Below are positions 1 to 8,491 of a stretch of DNA of 64,000 nt, in pieces. This stretch comes from Saccharofermentans sp. (GTDB lineage: Bacteria > Bacillota_A > Clostridia > Saccharofermentanales > Saccharofermentanaceae), in assembly GCA_024692105.1 (NCBI GenBank), contig JAILMZ010000147.1:1-64000 (forward strand), in the 5' to 3' direction. The position numbers were made by a program, and so were the translations under genes. Position 1 is the stretch's first letter. Each line of letters begins with the position of its first letter. The notes under the pieces are model-generated. The model saw only the letters and a program-made list of their open reading frames with translations. It had not been told where the DNA came from and made no database searches.

Positions 1-618
1 GGTATGGGTATTCCTGTTTCCTGCGAAGTTGATATCTACGGATGCCTTTCCGAATACCTCGGATATGTTATCTCCGAAGACATCGTTACTCTCCTCGACA
101 TCAACAACTCCGTACCTCACGACATGTACGACGAGTCCATCAAGGGCAAGTTCGATTACAAGTTCACAGATACATTCATGGGCTTCCACTGCGGTAACAC
201 ATGCTCCAAGAAACTTGCTGCATGCGAGATGAAGAACCAGATGATCATGGCAAGAGCACTTCCTGTCGAGGTTACAAACGGTACTCTCGAGGGCGACATC
301 GCTCCGGGCGACATAACATTCTACAGACTGCAGTCCACATCCGACGGCCAGATCAGAGCTTACGTTGCAGAGGGTGAGGTTCTCCCTGTTGCTACAAGAT
401 CTTTCGGCGGCATCGGCGTATTCGCTATCAAGGAGATGGGCAGATTCTACAGATACTTCCTTATCGAGAAGAACTTCCCTCACCACGGTGCAGTTGCATT
501 CGGTCACTATGGAAAGGCTCTCTACAACCTCTTCACATACCTCGGAATCTGCCAGTGCGACATCGGCTACAACAAGCCCGCAGGCGACAGATATCCTACA
601 GAGAATCCTTTCAACTGA
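1..618 (+). CDS. L-fucose/L-arabinose isomerase family protein, C-terminal part (5' end outside window)
   Basis: The reading frame is open from base 1 and ends at a TGA at 616-618, so only about 205 C-terminal residues are present. The motifs FMGFHCGNT, GTLEGDIAPGDITF, VATRSFGGIGVFA and HHGAVAFGHYGKAL are those of the C-terminal domain of the fucose isomerase-like family, which interconverts aldoses and ketoses in the cytoplasm. Neighbouring sugar ABC transporter and GH3 genes agree with a role in hexose, deoxyhexose or pentose catabolism. The exact sugar cannot be told from this part. The gene is followed by a clear intrinsic terminator, so it is the last gene of its operon. The family call is confident; the substrate is open. 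Confidence 0.85.
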   Translation, partial: GMGIPVSCEVDIYGCLSEYLGYVISEDIVTLLDINNSVPHDMYDESIKGKFDYKFTDTFMGFHCGNTCSKKLAACEMKNQMIMARALPVEVTNGTLEGDIAPGDITFYRLQSTSDGQIRAYVAEGEVLPVATRSFGGIGVFAIKEMGRFYRYFLIEKNFPHHGAVAFGHYGKALYNLFTYLGICQCDIGYNKPAGDRYPTENPFN

Positions 619-645
619 TACTGAAATGGCAGTATAACAATAATG

Positions 646-675
646 AAGCCCGGTGCATCAGCGCCGGGCTTTTTA
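646..675 (+). terminator. Intrinsic terminator after the isomerase gene
   Basis: The stem AAGCCCGG (646-653) pairs with CCGGGCTT (664-671) around a 10-nt loop and runs into a T tract (670-675). It lies 28 bases after the isomerase stop codon. The other side has no T tract on the minus strand, so it probably serves only the plus-strand gene. Confidence 0.85.
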
Positions 676-701
676 TTATTTAAAATAAAACACTATAACT
701 A

Positions 702-1487
702 TTATTCGTTTTCAGATTCGTCAGAATCCCCGGAATCTTCGCTGTCTTCAGCATTCTCATTGTCTTCAGAGTCAGCCGGATCGTCGTCTTCAAGGCTCTC
801 CTCGTCTTCGGAGGCATCAAGATCGCCATCTTCGGGAATCTCACCGTCTTCTTCGTCATCGTCTGATTTGAGCTTGGCTCCGGCCTTCTCGAAAATCCTC
901 TTCAGGAACACCGACTCAAAGATTCCGACAACGGAGAAACCCATGAAACACATAATGCTCAGGACCAACACGGGGTAGACATAGGTAATAAGTCCAAGCA
1001 CCAGGGTAATGAAAGCAAAGAATATGGTGGAAGGGATATTTGCCAGTGACAGGAGCAGGGAGTTCTTTATGACCTGCTTTGTGCTCTCTTCAAACCACGC
1101 GATTATGGGGAATGCATAGGCCATGCATGCGAAGACCGCCACGAGCAGGAAGTAGAGAGGATACTGTGTCCAGGCAAACTGTGCATCCAGATAAGTATTG
1201 ATAAGGTATATCTCCCATCCGAGGAAGGCCGTGATGCCGGAAAGGAGTACCCAGATAACGGTTGACTGCTTGAAGTTATCCTTGAAGGATCTGAAGTATT
1301 CGCTGAATACATGCGGGTTCTCGCCAAGCAGGATCTTTATGGTGATCCTGTTCATCGCGGTAAGGGATGCCCCTATGGTAATAATGGGAACACATGTAAG
1401 AACAAAGCAGAAATTAACGAATATAAGGTTGCAGACCGCCGTAAGAAAGATGGTTGCAGGGTGTTTTTGACTGAAGAATGAGGCCAT
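702..1487 (-). CDS. DUF624 (YesL-like) membrane protein with long acidic C-terminal tail
   Basis: A 261-residue protein whose first ~205 residues hold about five hydrophobic segments in the YesL/DUF624 pattern: early TM pair, ITIGASLTAMNR loop, then paired helices. DUF624 proteins typically sit beside sugar ABC transporters and AraC regulators in Firmicutes carbohydrate loci, as here; their molecular role is not established. From about residue 207 to the end the protein is a run of Asp, Glu and Ser of more than 50 residues, which is not part of the family core and is probably a disordered cytoplasmic tail. The start is chosen for the GGAG a few bases upstream. The gene is transcribed divergently from the binding-protein gene and shares its regulatory region. 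Confidence 0.75.
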   Translation of the reverse strand: MASFFSQKHPATIFLTAVCNLIFVNFCFVLTCVPIITIGASLTAMNRITIKILLGENPHVFSEYFRSFKDNFKQSTVIWVLLSGITAFLGWEIYLINTYLDAQFAWTQYPLYFLLVAVFACMAYAFPIIAWFEESTKQVIKNSLLLSLANIPSTIFFAFITLVLGLITYVYPVLVLSIMCFMGFSVVGIFESVFLKRIFEKAGAKLKSDDDEEDGEIPEDGDLDASEDEESLEDDDPADSEDNENAEDSEDSGDSDESENE

Positions 1488-1534
1488 GTTCGACTCCGTT
1501 TTTTATAATATGTATAGAAATATACGGATAATTA

Positions 1535-1640
1535 TAGCAATCTGTGCAAAGTAATGACAACACATGCTTAGAAATAGCAATATGTGTATAAAAATGGCAA
1601 AAACAGCACAAATTGTAGCAATATGAGCAAAGAATACTAT
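1535..1640 (+). promoter_or_regulatory. Phased TRRCAA repeats plus candidate promoter of the sugar transporter operon
   Basis: Five copies of T(A/G)(A/G)CAA start at 1535 (TAGCAA), 1555 (TGACAA), 1575 (TAGCAA), 1595 (TGGCAA) and 1616 (TAGCAA), a spacing of 20, 20, 20 and 21 bases, two turns of the helix. Weaker half-phase copies lie at 1545 (TGCAAA) and 1625 (GAGCAA). The last full copy overlaps a candidate -35 (TTGTAG, 1613-1618), with -10 TACTAT at 1635-1640 and a 16-base spacer. The same hexamer at 21-base spacing recurs before the GH3 gene. Direct repeats at about 21 bp are the usual operator layout of AraC-family activators, and an AraC gene lies in this locus. Binding is inferred. Confidence 0.6.
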
Positions 1641-1713
1641 GGGGCTTTTGGTTAAAATATCAATACGTGAGAACCGAGAATCGGTTCAACAACAACACGA
1701 AGGAGGAAAATTT

Positions 1714-3210
1714 ATGAAAAAAGTTATTGCTAGCCTGCTTTCAGTAGCAATGGTTGCAGCAATGGCAGCTGGATGCGCTCAGACAACTGACACAGCTCCT
1801 GCAGATGGTGGCGATGATACCCCTGCAAGTGCAGCTGATGCAGACGCTGACGCAGACGCTGACGCAGACGCAGACGCAGACGCAGACGCTGATGACGGCG
1901 AGGGCGATGCTGAGGGCGAGACAACTGCAGAGACAATGTCTTTCGGTACTGGTTCTGAAGTAATCAACCTTTGGTCATTCACAAACGAAGTTCCTAACAT
2001 GATGGCTAAGTACATCGAACTCCACCCTGAGTTCGGTGAGAAGTACACTGTTAAGGTAACAATCATTGCTACTACTGATGGTGCTTATCAGCCTGCACTC
2101 GACGCAGCTCTCGCAGCTGGCGGCGAAGATGCTCCTGATATCTACACAGCAGAGGCAGCATTCATCCTGAAGTATTCTCAGGGTGACATGGCAAGCTATG
2201 CAGCTACTTACAAGGATCTCGGAATTGACGTTGACGCAGCAATCGCTGATGCAGACATTGCTCAGTATTCTGTTGATATCGGTTCTAGAGACGGTGAAGT
2301 TGTTGCTCTCGGCTACCAGGCTACAGGCGGCGCTATGATCTACAGAAGATCTGTTGCTATCGACGTTTGGGGAACAGACGATCCGGCAGAGATCGAAGAG
2401 ATCGTTGGCGGCGGTTCACAGAGCTGGGATAAGTTCTGGGAAGCAGCAGCAGACTGCGCTGACAAGGGTGTTGCAATCGTTTCCGGTGATGGTGACGTAT
2501 GGCACGCTGTTGAGAACGCAAACGAGAAGTGGATCAAGGACGGCGCTCTGAACATGGACACAGGCAGATTCGACCTCTTCGATATCTCCTATGACCTCAC
2601 AGCAAACGGCTGGTCCAACAACACAACAGACTGGACAGAAGCTTGGTATGCAGACATGCAGGGCGTAGGTGAGAAGCCTGTCCTCGCATTCTTCGGACCT
2701 GCTTGGCTCATCAACTACGTTATGATCGGTAACTGCGGTGGTGAGGCTGTTGGCGAAGGCACATATGGTGACTGGGCAGTTTGCGCTCCTCCGGTAGGCT
2801 TCTTCTGGGGCGGCACATGGCTCCTCGCTAACAAGGATACTGACCAGGCTGAAGGCGTTGCAGAGTTCATCTATTGGGTAACTCTTGACTGCACAACAGA
2901 CGGTCTCCAGTACATGTGGGCAAACGACCTCATGGGCAATGGCGCTAAGGATACAGTAGCTTCCGGCACAGTTATGGCTATGTCTGATGGTACTCTTGAC
3001 TTCCTCGGTGGACAGGATATGTTCCCTGCATTCATCGGTGGTAACGCTTATGCTTCCGGTGCTAACATGACTCAGTACGACGAGACAATCAACTCCTACT
3101 TCCGTGATGCTGTTAGACAGTATGCTCTCCCTGAGGGTGAGTTCTACGGCGACAAGGATGCAGCTATTGAGCAGTTCGCAACAAACGTAAACGATAACCT
3201 CGTTTTCTAA
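1714..3210 (+). CDS. Sugar ABC transporter substrate-binding lipoprotein
   Basis: A 498-residue family-1-type extracellular solute-binding protein. The start at 1714 is set by AGGAGG at 1701-1706 and gives a proper lipoprotein signal peptide (MKKVIASLLS... with the lipobox ending in Cys21). After the Cys comes a low-complexity linker with ten Ala-Asp dipeptides (residues 41-60) and then the binding domain (INLWSFTNEVPNMM, SQSWDKFWEAA). It is anchored outside the membrane and hands an oligosaccharide or sugar to the two permeases downstream. No ATPase is encoded here; such importers commonly share one MsmX-like ATPase encoded elsewhere. A hairpin between this gene and the first permease probably lowers permease expression relative to the binding protein. 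The sugar is unknown. Confidence 0.9.
   Translation: MKKVIASLLSVAMVAAMAAGCAQTTDTAPADGGDDTPASAADADADADADADADADADADDGEGDAEGETTAETMSFGTGSEVINLWSFTNEVPNMMAKYIELHPEFGEKYTVKVTIIATTDGAYQPALDAALAAGGEDAPDIYTAEAAFILKYSQGDMASYAATYKDLGIDVDAAIADADIAQYSVDIGSRDGEVVALGYQATGGAMIYRRSVAIDVWGTDDPAEIEEIVGGGSQSWDKFWEAAADCADKGVAIVSGDGDVWHAVENANEKWIKDGALNMDTGRFDLFDISYDLTANGWSNNTTDWTEAWYADMQGVGEKPVLAFFGPAWLINYVMIGNCGGEAVGEGTYGDWAVCAPPVGFFWGGTWLLANKDTDQAEGVAEFIYWVTLDCTTDGLQYMWANDLMGNGAKDTVASGTVMAMSDGTLDFLGGQDMFPAFIGGNAYASGANMTQYDETINSYFRDAVRQYALPEGEFYGDKDAAIEQFATNVNDNLVF
1834..1893 (+). repeat. In-frame GCNGAY (Ala-Asp) hexanucleotide repeat
   Basis: Ten tandem GCA/GCT-GAC/GAT units encode an (Ala-Asp)10 linker directly after the lipoprotein anchor region. 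The nearly identical units could expand or shrink by six bases without breaking the frame, so linker length may vary between strains. Confidence 0.9.
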
Positions 3211-3239
3211 TGTAACTTAGGACTTTAAGTTGCCTTACG

Positions 3240-3277
3240 ACGGCAGGGTAAATTCCAGGTTTACCCTGCCGTTTTTT
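3240..3277 (+). terminator. Hairpin terminator/attenuator between binding protein and permease genes
   Basis: The 13-base stem ACGGCAGGGTAAA (3240-3252) pairs perfectly with TTTACCCTGCCGT (3260-3272) around a 7-nt loop, followed by a T run to 3277. The permease genes start 29 bases later and show no obvious promoter of their own, so it likely acts as a partial terminator or mRNA stabiliser favouring the binding protein. Confidence 0.8.
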
Positions 3278-3305
3278 CAAAAATTCCATAGGAGGTTAGG
3301 GAGTA

Positions 3306-4262
3306 ATGAACAATAAGAAGCTTGTTAGTTATTCCAAGTATGGCTACATCTTCGCTATACCGTTTGTTTTAACGTTTTTAATTTTCACTCTTTATCCGAT
3401 CATCTACACCTTTACTATCGGTTTCACCGATCTTAGAGGAGCCGGAGCTACAGAGCTTCACTTCATGTTTGATGATCCTTTCAAGAACTTCAGAGATGTT
3501 CTTACATCAGATACATTCCAGAAGGCTCTTACAAACACTGTAAGAATCTGGGTTGTAAACTTCATCCCTCAGATCGCTTTTGCTCTCCTGTTCACCGCAT
3601 GGTTCACAGACAGACGTACAAAGCTCAAGGGCCAGGGTATCTTTAAGATCCTGTTCTACTTACCGAATATTATTACTTCTGCTACAGTAGCTATCCTCTT
3701 CCTCGCTCTGTTCGGCTATCCTAAGGGACCTGCCAACGATGTTATCCAGAGCCTCGGAATGGAGAAGATCAACTTCACGGCAAACGCTACTACAGTTAGA
3801 GGTATCGTCGCATTCATCCAGTTCTGGATGTGGTACGGCTATACAATGGTAAACCTCATTGCAGGTGTTATCGGTATCAATCCTGAGATTTTCGAAGCTG
3901 CAGAGCTCGATGGTGCCAATAAGACACAGACGTTCTTCCTGGTAACTATCCCTTGTATCAGATCCATCCTTGTTTATGTACTTGTTACATCACTCATCGG
4001 TGGTCTCAACATGTTCGATATTCCGGAAATGTTCATCGGAAAGAACTGTAACAACGCAGCTCTCACAACTAACATGTACATTCGTAACCAGGCATTCCTC
4101 GGCAGCTACCTGTATGCAAGAGCTGCTGCAGCGAGCGTCATAATGTTCTTAATCATCTTGGTACTCTGCTTGCTCCTTCTCTACTTCATGAGAGACAGAG
4201 ACGAAGCTAAGCTTGCAAAGCTGAGAAGGCAGGAGCGTAAAGCTGCTGCAGGAAGAATTTGA
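3306..4262 (+). CDS. Sugar ABC transporter permease, MalF/UgpA type
   Basis: A 318-residue integral membrane protein with about six transmembrane helices. The first runs from about residue 15 (IFAIPFVLTFLIF). The ATPase-docking EAA loop is clear at about residues 197-204 (EAAELDGA followed by a TIPCI end). It pairs with the next gene product to form the membrane channel for the sugar delivered by the upstream lipoprotein. GGAGG lies just upstream of the start. The C-terminus is short and basic. The gap to the next gene is 15 bases, so the two are cotranscribed. Confidence 0.92.
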   Translation: MNNKKLVSYSKYGYIFAIPFVLTFLIFTLYPIIYTFTIGFTDLRGAGATELHFMFDDPFKNFRDVLTSDTFQKALTNTVRIWVVNFIPQIAFALLFTAWFTDRRTKLKGQGIFKILFYLPNIITSATVAILFLALFGYPKGPANDVIQSLGMEKINFTANATTVRGIVAFIQFWMWYGYTMVNLIAGVIGINPEIFEAAELDGANKTQTFFLVTIPCIRSILVYVLVTSLIGGLNMFDIPEMFIGKNCNNAALTTNMYIRNQAFLGSYLYARAAAASVIMFLIILVLCLLLLYFMRDRDEAKLAKLRRQERKAAAGRI

Positions 4263-4277
4263 GAGGAGGGATTCTAA

Positions 4278-5141
4278 ATGGCTAACGAAAATAAACTGCA
4301 TAAAGAATCCGTCGGATTCAAAGTCTTCGAGTATGTTATTTGCGTAATATTCTCAATCCTTTCCATCTTACCGTTCTTCATCATGTTCATGAACGCAACG
4401 AGAAGTACATATGAGATCCAGCAGCACGCTATCTCATTCATCTCTCTCCATCCGTTCCAGAACCTGGCTAAGAACTGGGCAGTATTTAATGGTAAGGACT
4501 TCCATCCGGAGACAGGTTTCGTAAACTCTTTCATCGTTTCTACAAGTGTTACGATCCTCGCTCTGTACTTCTCATCACTCACTGCTTATGCTATCCAGGC
4601 ATATGAGTGGAAGATGAAGAAGATCCTTAACGGTCTCATCATGGGTATCATGATGATCCCCGGTACAGTTACAATGATCGGTTTCTATCAGATGGTTTAT
4701 AAGATCCACATGACAAACAGACTTGAAATGCTTATCATCCCTGCGATCGCATCACCTATGATGGTTTACTTCATGAAGCAGTATCTTGAAGGTTCACTTT
4801 CACTTTCGATCGTTGAATCTGCAAGAATCGACGGCGCAAGCGAGTTCAGAACATTCAACCAGATCGTTCTCCCGCTCATGAAGCCGGCTATTGCAACACA
4901 GGCAATCTTCACTTACGTATCGAGCTGGAACAACCTCTTTATCCCGTTGATCCTCCTTACGGATAAGTCGAAGTACACTCTGCCTATCGTTGTATCCCTC
5001 CTTAAGGGTGATATCTATAAGACAGAGTACGGTTCGGTCTACCTCGGATTGTCTATCACGGTTCTCCCTCTCATCATCGTATATATCTTCCTTTCGAAGT
5101 ATATCGTTGAAGGTGTCGCGCTCGGCGGTACTAAGGGCTGA
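4278..5141 (+). CDS. Sugar ABC transporter permease, MalG/UgpE type
   Basis: A 287-residue permease with about six transmembrane helices and an EAA-type loop, ESARIDGAS, near residues 180-188, ending with a VLPLMKP turn. It is the partner of the upstream MalF-type permease. It ends with the GVALGGTKG tail typical of MalG/LacG-type carbohydrate permeases. An AGGAGG-like site precedes the start, and a terminator follows 30 bases after the stop. The importer lacks its own ATPase gene. Confidence 0.92.
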   Translation: MANENKLHKESVGFKVFEYVICVIFSILSILPFFIMFMNATRSTYEIQQHAISFISLHPFQNLAKNWAVFNGKDFHPETGFVNSFIVSTSVTILALYFSSLTAYAIQAYEWKMKKILNGLIMGIMMIPGTVTMIGFYQMVYKIHMTNRLEMLIIPAIASPMMVYFMKQYLEGSLSLSIVESARIDGASEFRTFNQIVLPLMKPAIATQAIFTYVSSWNNLFIPLILLTDKSKYTLPIVVSLLKGDIYKTEYGSVYLGLSITVLPLIIVYIFLSKYIVEGVALGGTKG

Positions 5142-5170
5142 TACCAACAGTTCGTTTCAAAACAAACAAG

Positions 5171-5199
5171 AGAAGCCGGAGTTCATCTCCGGCTTCTTT
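5171..5199 (+). terminator. Intrinsic terminator of the sugar transporter operon
   Basis: The stem GAAGCCGGA (5172-5180) pairs with TCCGGCTTC (5188-5196) and is followed by TTTATTGTTTT. It ends the binding-protein/permease operon. Confidence 0.85.
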
Positions 5200-5210
5200 A
5201 TTGTTTTAAG

Positions 5211-5240
5211 ACAAATAAAAAAGGAGCTTTACGGCTCCTT
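5211..5240 (-). terminator. Intrinsic terminator of the araC-type gene
   Basis: On the minus strand, AAGGAGC (from 5240 down to 5234) pairs with GCTCCTT (5227-5221) and is followed by TTTTATTTGT. The stem overlaps the last codons of the regulator gene, whose stop lies at 5229-5231. Confidence 0.75.
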
Positions 5241-6155
5241 CTTTCTTCTTAACTTGTGCCTGTAGGTGGATGGTGAACAGCCGTATTGCTTTTTGAAGTT
5301 GCGGCTCAGGGAAGTCAGGTTGTTGAATCCGCATCTTAAGGCTATCTCACTTATCTGCAGGTCGGTCTCTGAGAGCATCTCGACAACGGCCTTGATCTTA
5401 AGGGAGGTCTGGTAATCATAGTAAGTCATACCTGAATACTCCTTGAAGAGCCTGGAGAAGTGGAATTTGGAGTAGCCGACGTAATTGGCAGCCTCTTCCA
5501 TCGAGATGTTGTCCGCAAAGTGCAGGGCAAGACGTTCGGTCAGGCCCTTGAACTTGATATAGATATCTCTCTGCTTGTCGTTCTGTGAGACAAGGATATC
5601 CTGCTCGTACTCAGTCTTGAGGAGCATGCCGAAGACCGAAAGCAGGTTCGAGAAGATCGGGATCTCCTTGATGGACGAAGTATAGAAGAAATACAGATCG
5701 CTGATAGCGATAAGCTTTGAATAGATCTGATTATAGATGTCAGGATATGTCGTCTCATTGATCACGATGGGTTCCGCAAGCAGAGCCTTCAGATCAGCGT
5801 AATCAAAGAAATTCTTCATGAAATCGATGTTGAAGAGGAATATGATCCTGATTCCGTTCCTCGTACCGGATATCTTATGGAGCTTGTCCGGAGGTACGAT
5901 GAGGATGTCCTTTTCATTGAGGACGATCGTACGGTCATCGAAAATATATGTATAGTTGCCATCTGTAGGGATGGTGATCTCAAGGATCGGATGTTTGTGG
6001 ACGGGGTAGTCCTCAGCCCGGTTGTTGTACCAGATCCTCACATTGGAATTCGGAGCAAAATCTATCTCTTCGACGTTATTGCTGACGATCCTTCCGGTGA
6101 AGTTCTTGATAGGCTGCTGGTAATTGCCGGGGACAGAACTATCATTGAGGTGCAT
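5229..6155 (-). CDS. AraC family transcriptional regulator with N-terminal cupin
   Basis: A 308-residue regulator. An N-terminal cupin-type sensing domain (YPVHKHPILEITIPTDG, then IVPPDKLHKISG) is followed by a C-terminal double helix-turn-helix of about 100 residues (SMEEAANYVGYSKFHFSRLF; ISEIALRCGFNNLTSLSRNF). The frame is open for another 23 codons upstream, but AAGGAGGG lies 11 bases before the chosen ATG at 6155, so the shorter start is preferred. It lies between the sugar transporter and GH3 genes. Phased TRRCAA repeats upstream of both, plus an inverted copy in its own leader at 6176-6181, make it the likely activator of both and possibly self-regulating. The inducer is unknown. Confidence 0.9.
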   Translation of the reverse strand: MHLNDSSVPGNYQQPIKNFTGRIVSNNVEEIDFAPNSNVRIWYNNRAEDYPVHKHPILEITIPTDGNYTYIFDDRTIVLNEKDILIVPPDKLHKISGTRNGIRIIFLFNIDFMKNFFDYADLKALLAEPIVINETTYPDIYNQIYSKLIAISDLYFFYTSSIKEIPIFSNLLSVFGMLLKTEYEQDILVSQNDKQRDIYIKFKGLTERLALHFADNISMEEAANYVGYSKFHFSRLFKEYSGMTYYDYQTSLKIKAVVEMLSETDLQISEIALRCGFNNLTSLSRNFKKQYGCSPSTYRHKLRRKKEP

Positions 6156-6174
6156 GTATATACAACCCTCCTTT

Positions 6175-6294
6175 ATTGCTATTTGTCCTAAACCGATTCT
6201 AATGTCAGAACCCGATAAATACAAGTTAACAGTCCGTTAATTGTAGCAAAAACTGGTAGAAAAATAGCAATAACAGTAAATAATCGAGTATGAT
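6175..6294 (+). promoter_or_regulatory. GH3/araC intergenic promoter region with TAGCAA operator copies
   Basis: TAGCAA occurs at 6244-6249 and 6265-6270, 21 bases apart, and the second copy sits where a -35 would be for the -10 element TATGAT (6289-6294). No good -35 is visible, which suits an activator-dependent promoter for the GH3 gene. An inverted copy (TTGCTA, 6176-6181) lies in the leader of the divergent regulator gene. These match the repeats in front of the transporter operon. Confidence 0.55.
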
Positions 6295-6329
6295 AGTTAA
6301 GTAGATCATAACCTTGAAGAGGTGGGAAA

Positions 6330-8417
6330 ATGGACAGACAAAAAGCAAGACAAAGAGCAGAAGAATTAGTAAGCCGGATGACAGTCGAGGAAGCGTGTTC
6401 TCAGCTTCGTTACGATGCACCTGCAATCGACAGGCTTAACATACCCGAATACAACTGGTGGAACGAAGCGCTGCACGGAGTCGCAAGGGCAGGCGTTGCC
6501 ACGAGCTTTCCGCAGGCAATAGGTCTCGGAGCAACATTCGACACAGAACTCATGGGCGAGATCGGCGAGGTTATCGCCACGGAGGGCCGCGCGAAATACA
6601 ACGAGTACTCAACCCACGGCGACCGCGATATCTACAAGGGACTCACATTCTGGTCACCTAACGTAAACCTCTTCAGAGACCCGAGGTGGGGCAGAGGACA
6701 GGAGACATACGGTGAGGATCCGTATCTTATCTCCAGGCTTGCCGTACCTTTTATCAAAGGCATCCAGGGTGACGGAGAGTACATGAAGGGCGCTGCCTGC
6801 GCGAAACATTTCGCGGTGCATTCAGGTCCTGAGGCGGTTAGACACGAGTTCAATGCCACTGCAAGCGAGAAGGATCTGTGGGAGACATACCTTCCTGCAT
6901 TTGAGGCATGCGTTACCGAAGCAGGTGTGGAGTCCGTGATGGGTGCTTACAACAGGACCAACGGCGAGGTCTGCTGCGGACATTCTTACATTCAGAAGAT
7001 CATCAAGGACAAGTGGGGATTCAAGGGACATTTCGTATCAGACTGCTGGGCGATCAGGGATTTCCATGAGCACCACGGAGTTACAAAGAACAGCGAAGAG
7101 AGTGCGGCTCTCGCGCTTAACATGGGCTGTGACCTCAACTGCGGATGTACATACGTACACCTCATGAAGGCTTACAACAAGGGCCTTGTTAAGGAAGAGA
7201 CTATTAGGGAGGCAGCCATCCGCCTGTTTACGACCAGATTCCTGCTCGGCTTGTTCGACGAGACGGAGTGGGACGGCCTTAACTATCTCAATGTCGAGAC
7301 AAAGGCTAACATCGCAGTTGCAAAGAGAGCAACTGATGAGAGTATCGTCCTTCTCAAGAACGACGGCATACTGCCTCTCGATAAGGATAAGAAGCAGGTT
7401 ATTGCTGTCATAGGACCTAACGCCGATTCGAGGCGTCCGCTCATCGGCAACTATTACGGCACATCTTCAGAATACATAACGGCAATCGAAGGCATCAGGG
7501 CGGCAGCAGGAGACGATACAAGAGTTCTCTATTCAGAAGGCTGCGACCTGAGCAAGAAGAAGCCGGACTTCCTGTCACGCGAATATAACTGCATCGCTGA
7601 GGCAGAGGCAGTCATGGACAGGTCAGATCTCGTTATCCTCGTAATAGGTCTCGACGAGAGGCTCGAGGGTGAAGAAGGCGACGAGGGTAACCAGTATGCT
7701 TCAGGAGACAAGCCTGATCTTTCATTCCCGAAGCCGCAGCTTAAGCTCATCGATTCAGTCATCAAGTCCGGCAAGCCTTTCATTACTGTAGTCATGGCAG
7801 GTTCTGCAATGGATCTGTCGCTTCTTTCCGAGTATTCATCAGCGATACTTCAGGCATGGTATCCGGGCGCAAGGGGCGGCCAGACAATTGGCGACATCAT
7901 CTTCGGCAAGGTCAATCCTTCCGGCAAACTTCCGGTTACTTTCTACCGCGATACAAATGACCTCCCTGATTTCGAGGACTACTCGATGAAGGGAAGGACA
8001 TACAGGTTCCTCGAGACGGAGCCTCTGTATCCGTTCGGCTACGGCCTCACATACGGCAGTCTTGTAATTGATGAAGCAAAGGCTGAAGGTGACAGGGAAA
8101 CAGGTGCCGGTGTCAGCGTAACGGTAAGAAACGACGGCGATATCGCAGTCACCGAGGTAGTCCAGGTCTATGCCAAGTCCGAAGATCCTGATGAAGTCAG
8201 GAACACGAAACTCGTAGGATTTGCAAGAGTTACCTGCGACGCCGGAAAGAGCGAAGACATTGTCATCGACATTCCTTCAGAGAACTTCAGAGTCGTAAGG
8301 CAGGATGGCAGCCGCGAGCTTCCTTCAGGCAAGATCGACCTCTTCGTAGGTTTCGGCCAGCCGGACAGCAGGACCGAAGCACTCACAGGAAAGAAGTCTG
8401 TCATACTTTCTATCTGA
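6330..8417 (+). CDS. Glycoside hydrolase family 3 (beta-xylosidase/beta-glucosidase-like)
   Basis: A 695-residue GH3 enzyme without a signal peptide, so it acts in the cytoplasm on imported oligosaccharides. Domains run in order: N-terminal TIM barrel, alpha/beta sandwich (from about residue 330) and C-terminal fibronectin-III-like domain (from about 590). YNWWNEALHGVAR is typical of the beta-xylosidase/arabinofuranosidase branch of GH3. The predicted nucleophile is Asp238 in FVSDCWAI, and KHF and PRWGRGQETYGEDP are substrate-binding motifs. It begins with a good GAGGTGGG site. Together with the fucose/arabinose-type isomerase and the ABC importer it suggests use of hemicellulose oligosaccharides. 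Beta-glucosidase activity cannot be excluded. Confidence 0.92.
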   Translation: MDRQKARQRAEELVSRMTVEEACSQLRYDAPAIDRLNIPEYNWWNEALHGVARAGVATSFPQAIGLGATFDTELMGEIGEVIATEGRAKYNEYSTHGDRDIYKGLTFWSPNVNLFRDPRWGRGQETYGEDPYLISRLAVPFIKGIQGDGEYMKGAACAKHFAVHSGPEAVRHEFNATASEKDLWETYLPAFEACVTEAGVESVMGAYNRTNGEVCCGHSYIQKIIKDKWGFKGHFVSDCWAIRDFHEHHGVTKNSEESAALALNMGCDLNCGCTYVHLMKAYNKGLVKEETIREAAIRLFTTRFLLGLFDETEWDGLNYLNVETKANIAVAKRATDESIVLLKNDGILPLDKDKKQVIAVIGPNADSRRPLIGNYYGTSSEYITAIEGIRAAAGDDTRVLYSEGCDLSKKKPDFLSREYNCIAEAEAVMDRSDLVILVIGLDERLEGEEGDEGNQYASGDKPDLSFPKPQLKLIDSVIKSGKPFITVVMAGSAMDLSLLSEYSSAILQAWYPGARGGQTIGDIIFGKVNPSGKLPVTFYRDTNDLPDFEDYSMKGRTYRFLETEPLYPFGYGLTYGSLVIDEAKAEGDRETGAGVSVTVRNDGDIAVTEVVQVYAKSEDPDEVRNTKLVGFARVTCDAGKSEDIVIDIPSENFRVVRQDGSRELPSGKIDLFVGFGQPDSRTEALTGKKSVILSI

Positions 8418-8436
8418 GTCCGAAAAACACATAAGA

Positions 8437-8480
8437 CAAAGCAAGCCCCCGATTGCTGTCGGGGGCTTGCTTTGTTTTAA
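8437..8480. terminator. Bidirectional intrinsic terminator (GH3 gene / prfC)
   Basis: A perfect 14-bp stem (8437-8450 with 8461-8474) around a 10-nt loop, with TTTT on the plus side and an A-rich flank giving T residues on the minus side. It lies between the convergent GH3 and prfC genes and can serve both. Confidence 0.85.
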
Positions 8481-8491
8481 CTATTTTGATC

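Noticed and set aside
1730..1963. Gln/Arg/Leu-rich frames across the Ala-Asp repeat of the binding protein
   Set aside because: They arise from reading the hexamer repeat in the wrong frames.
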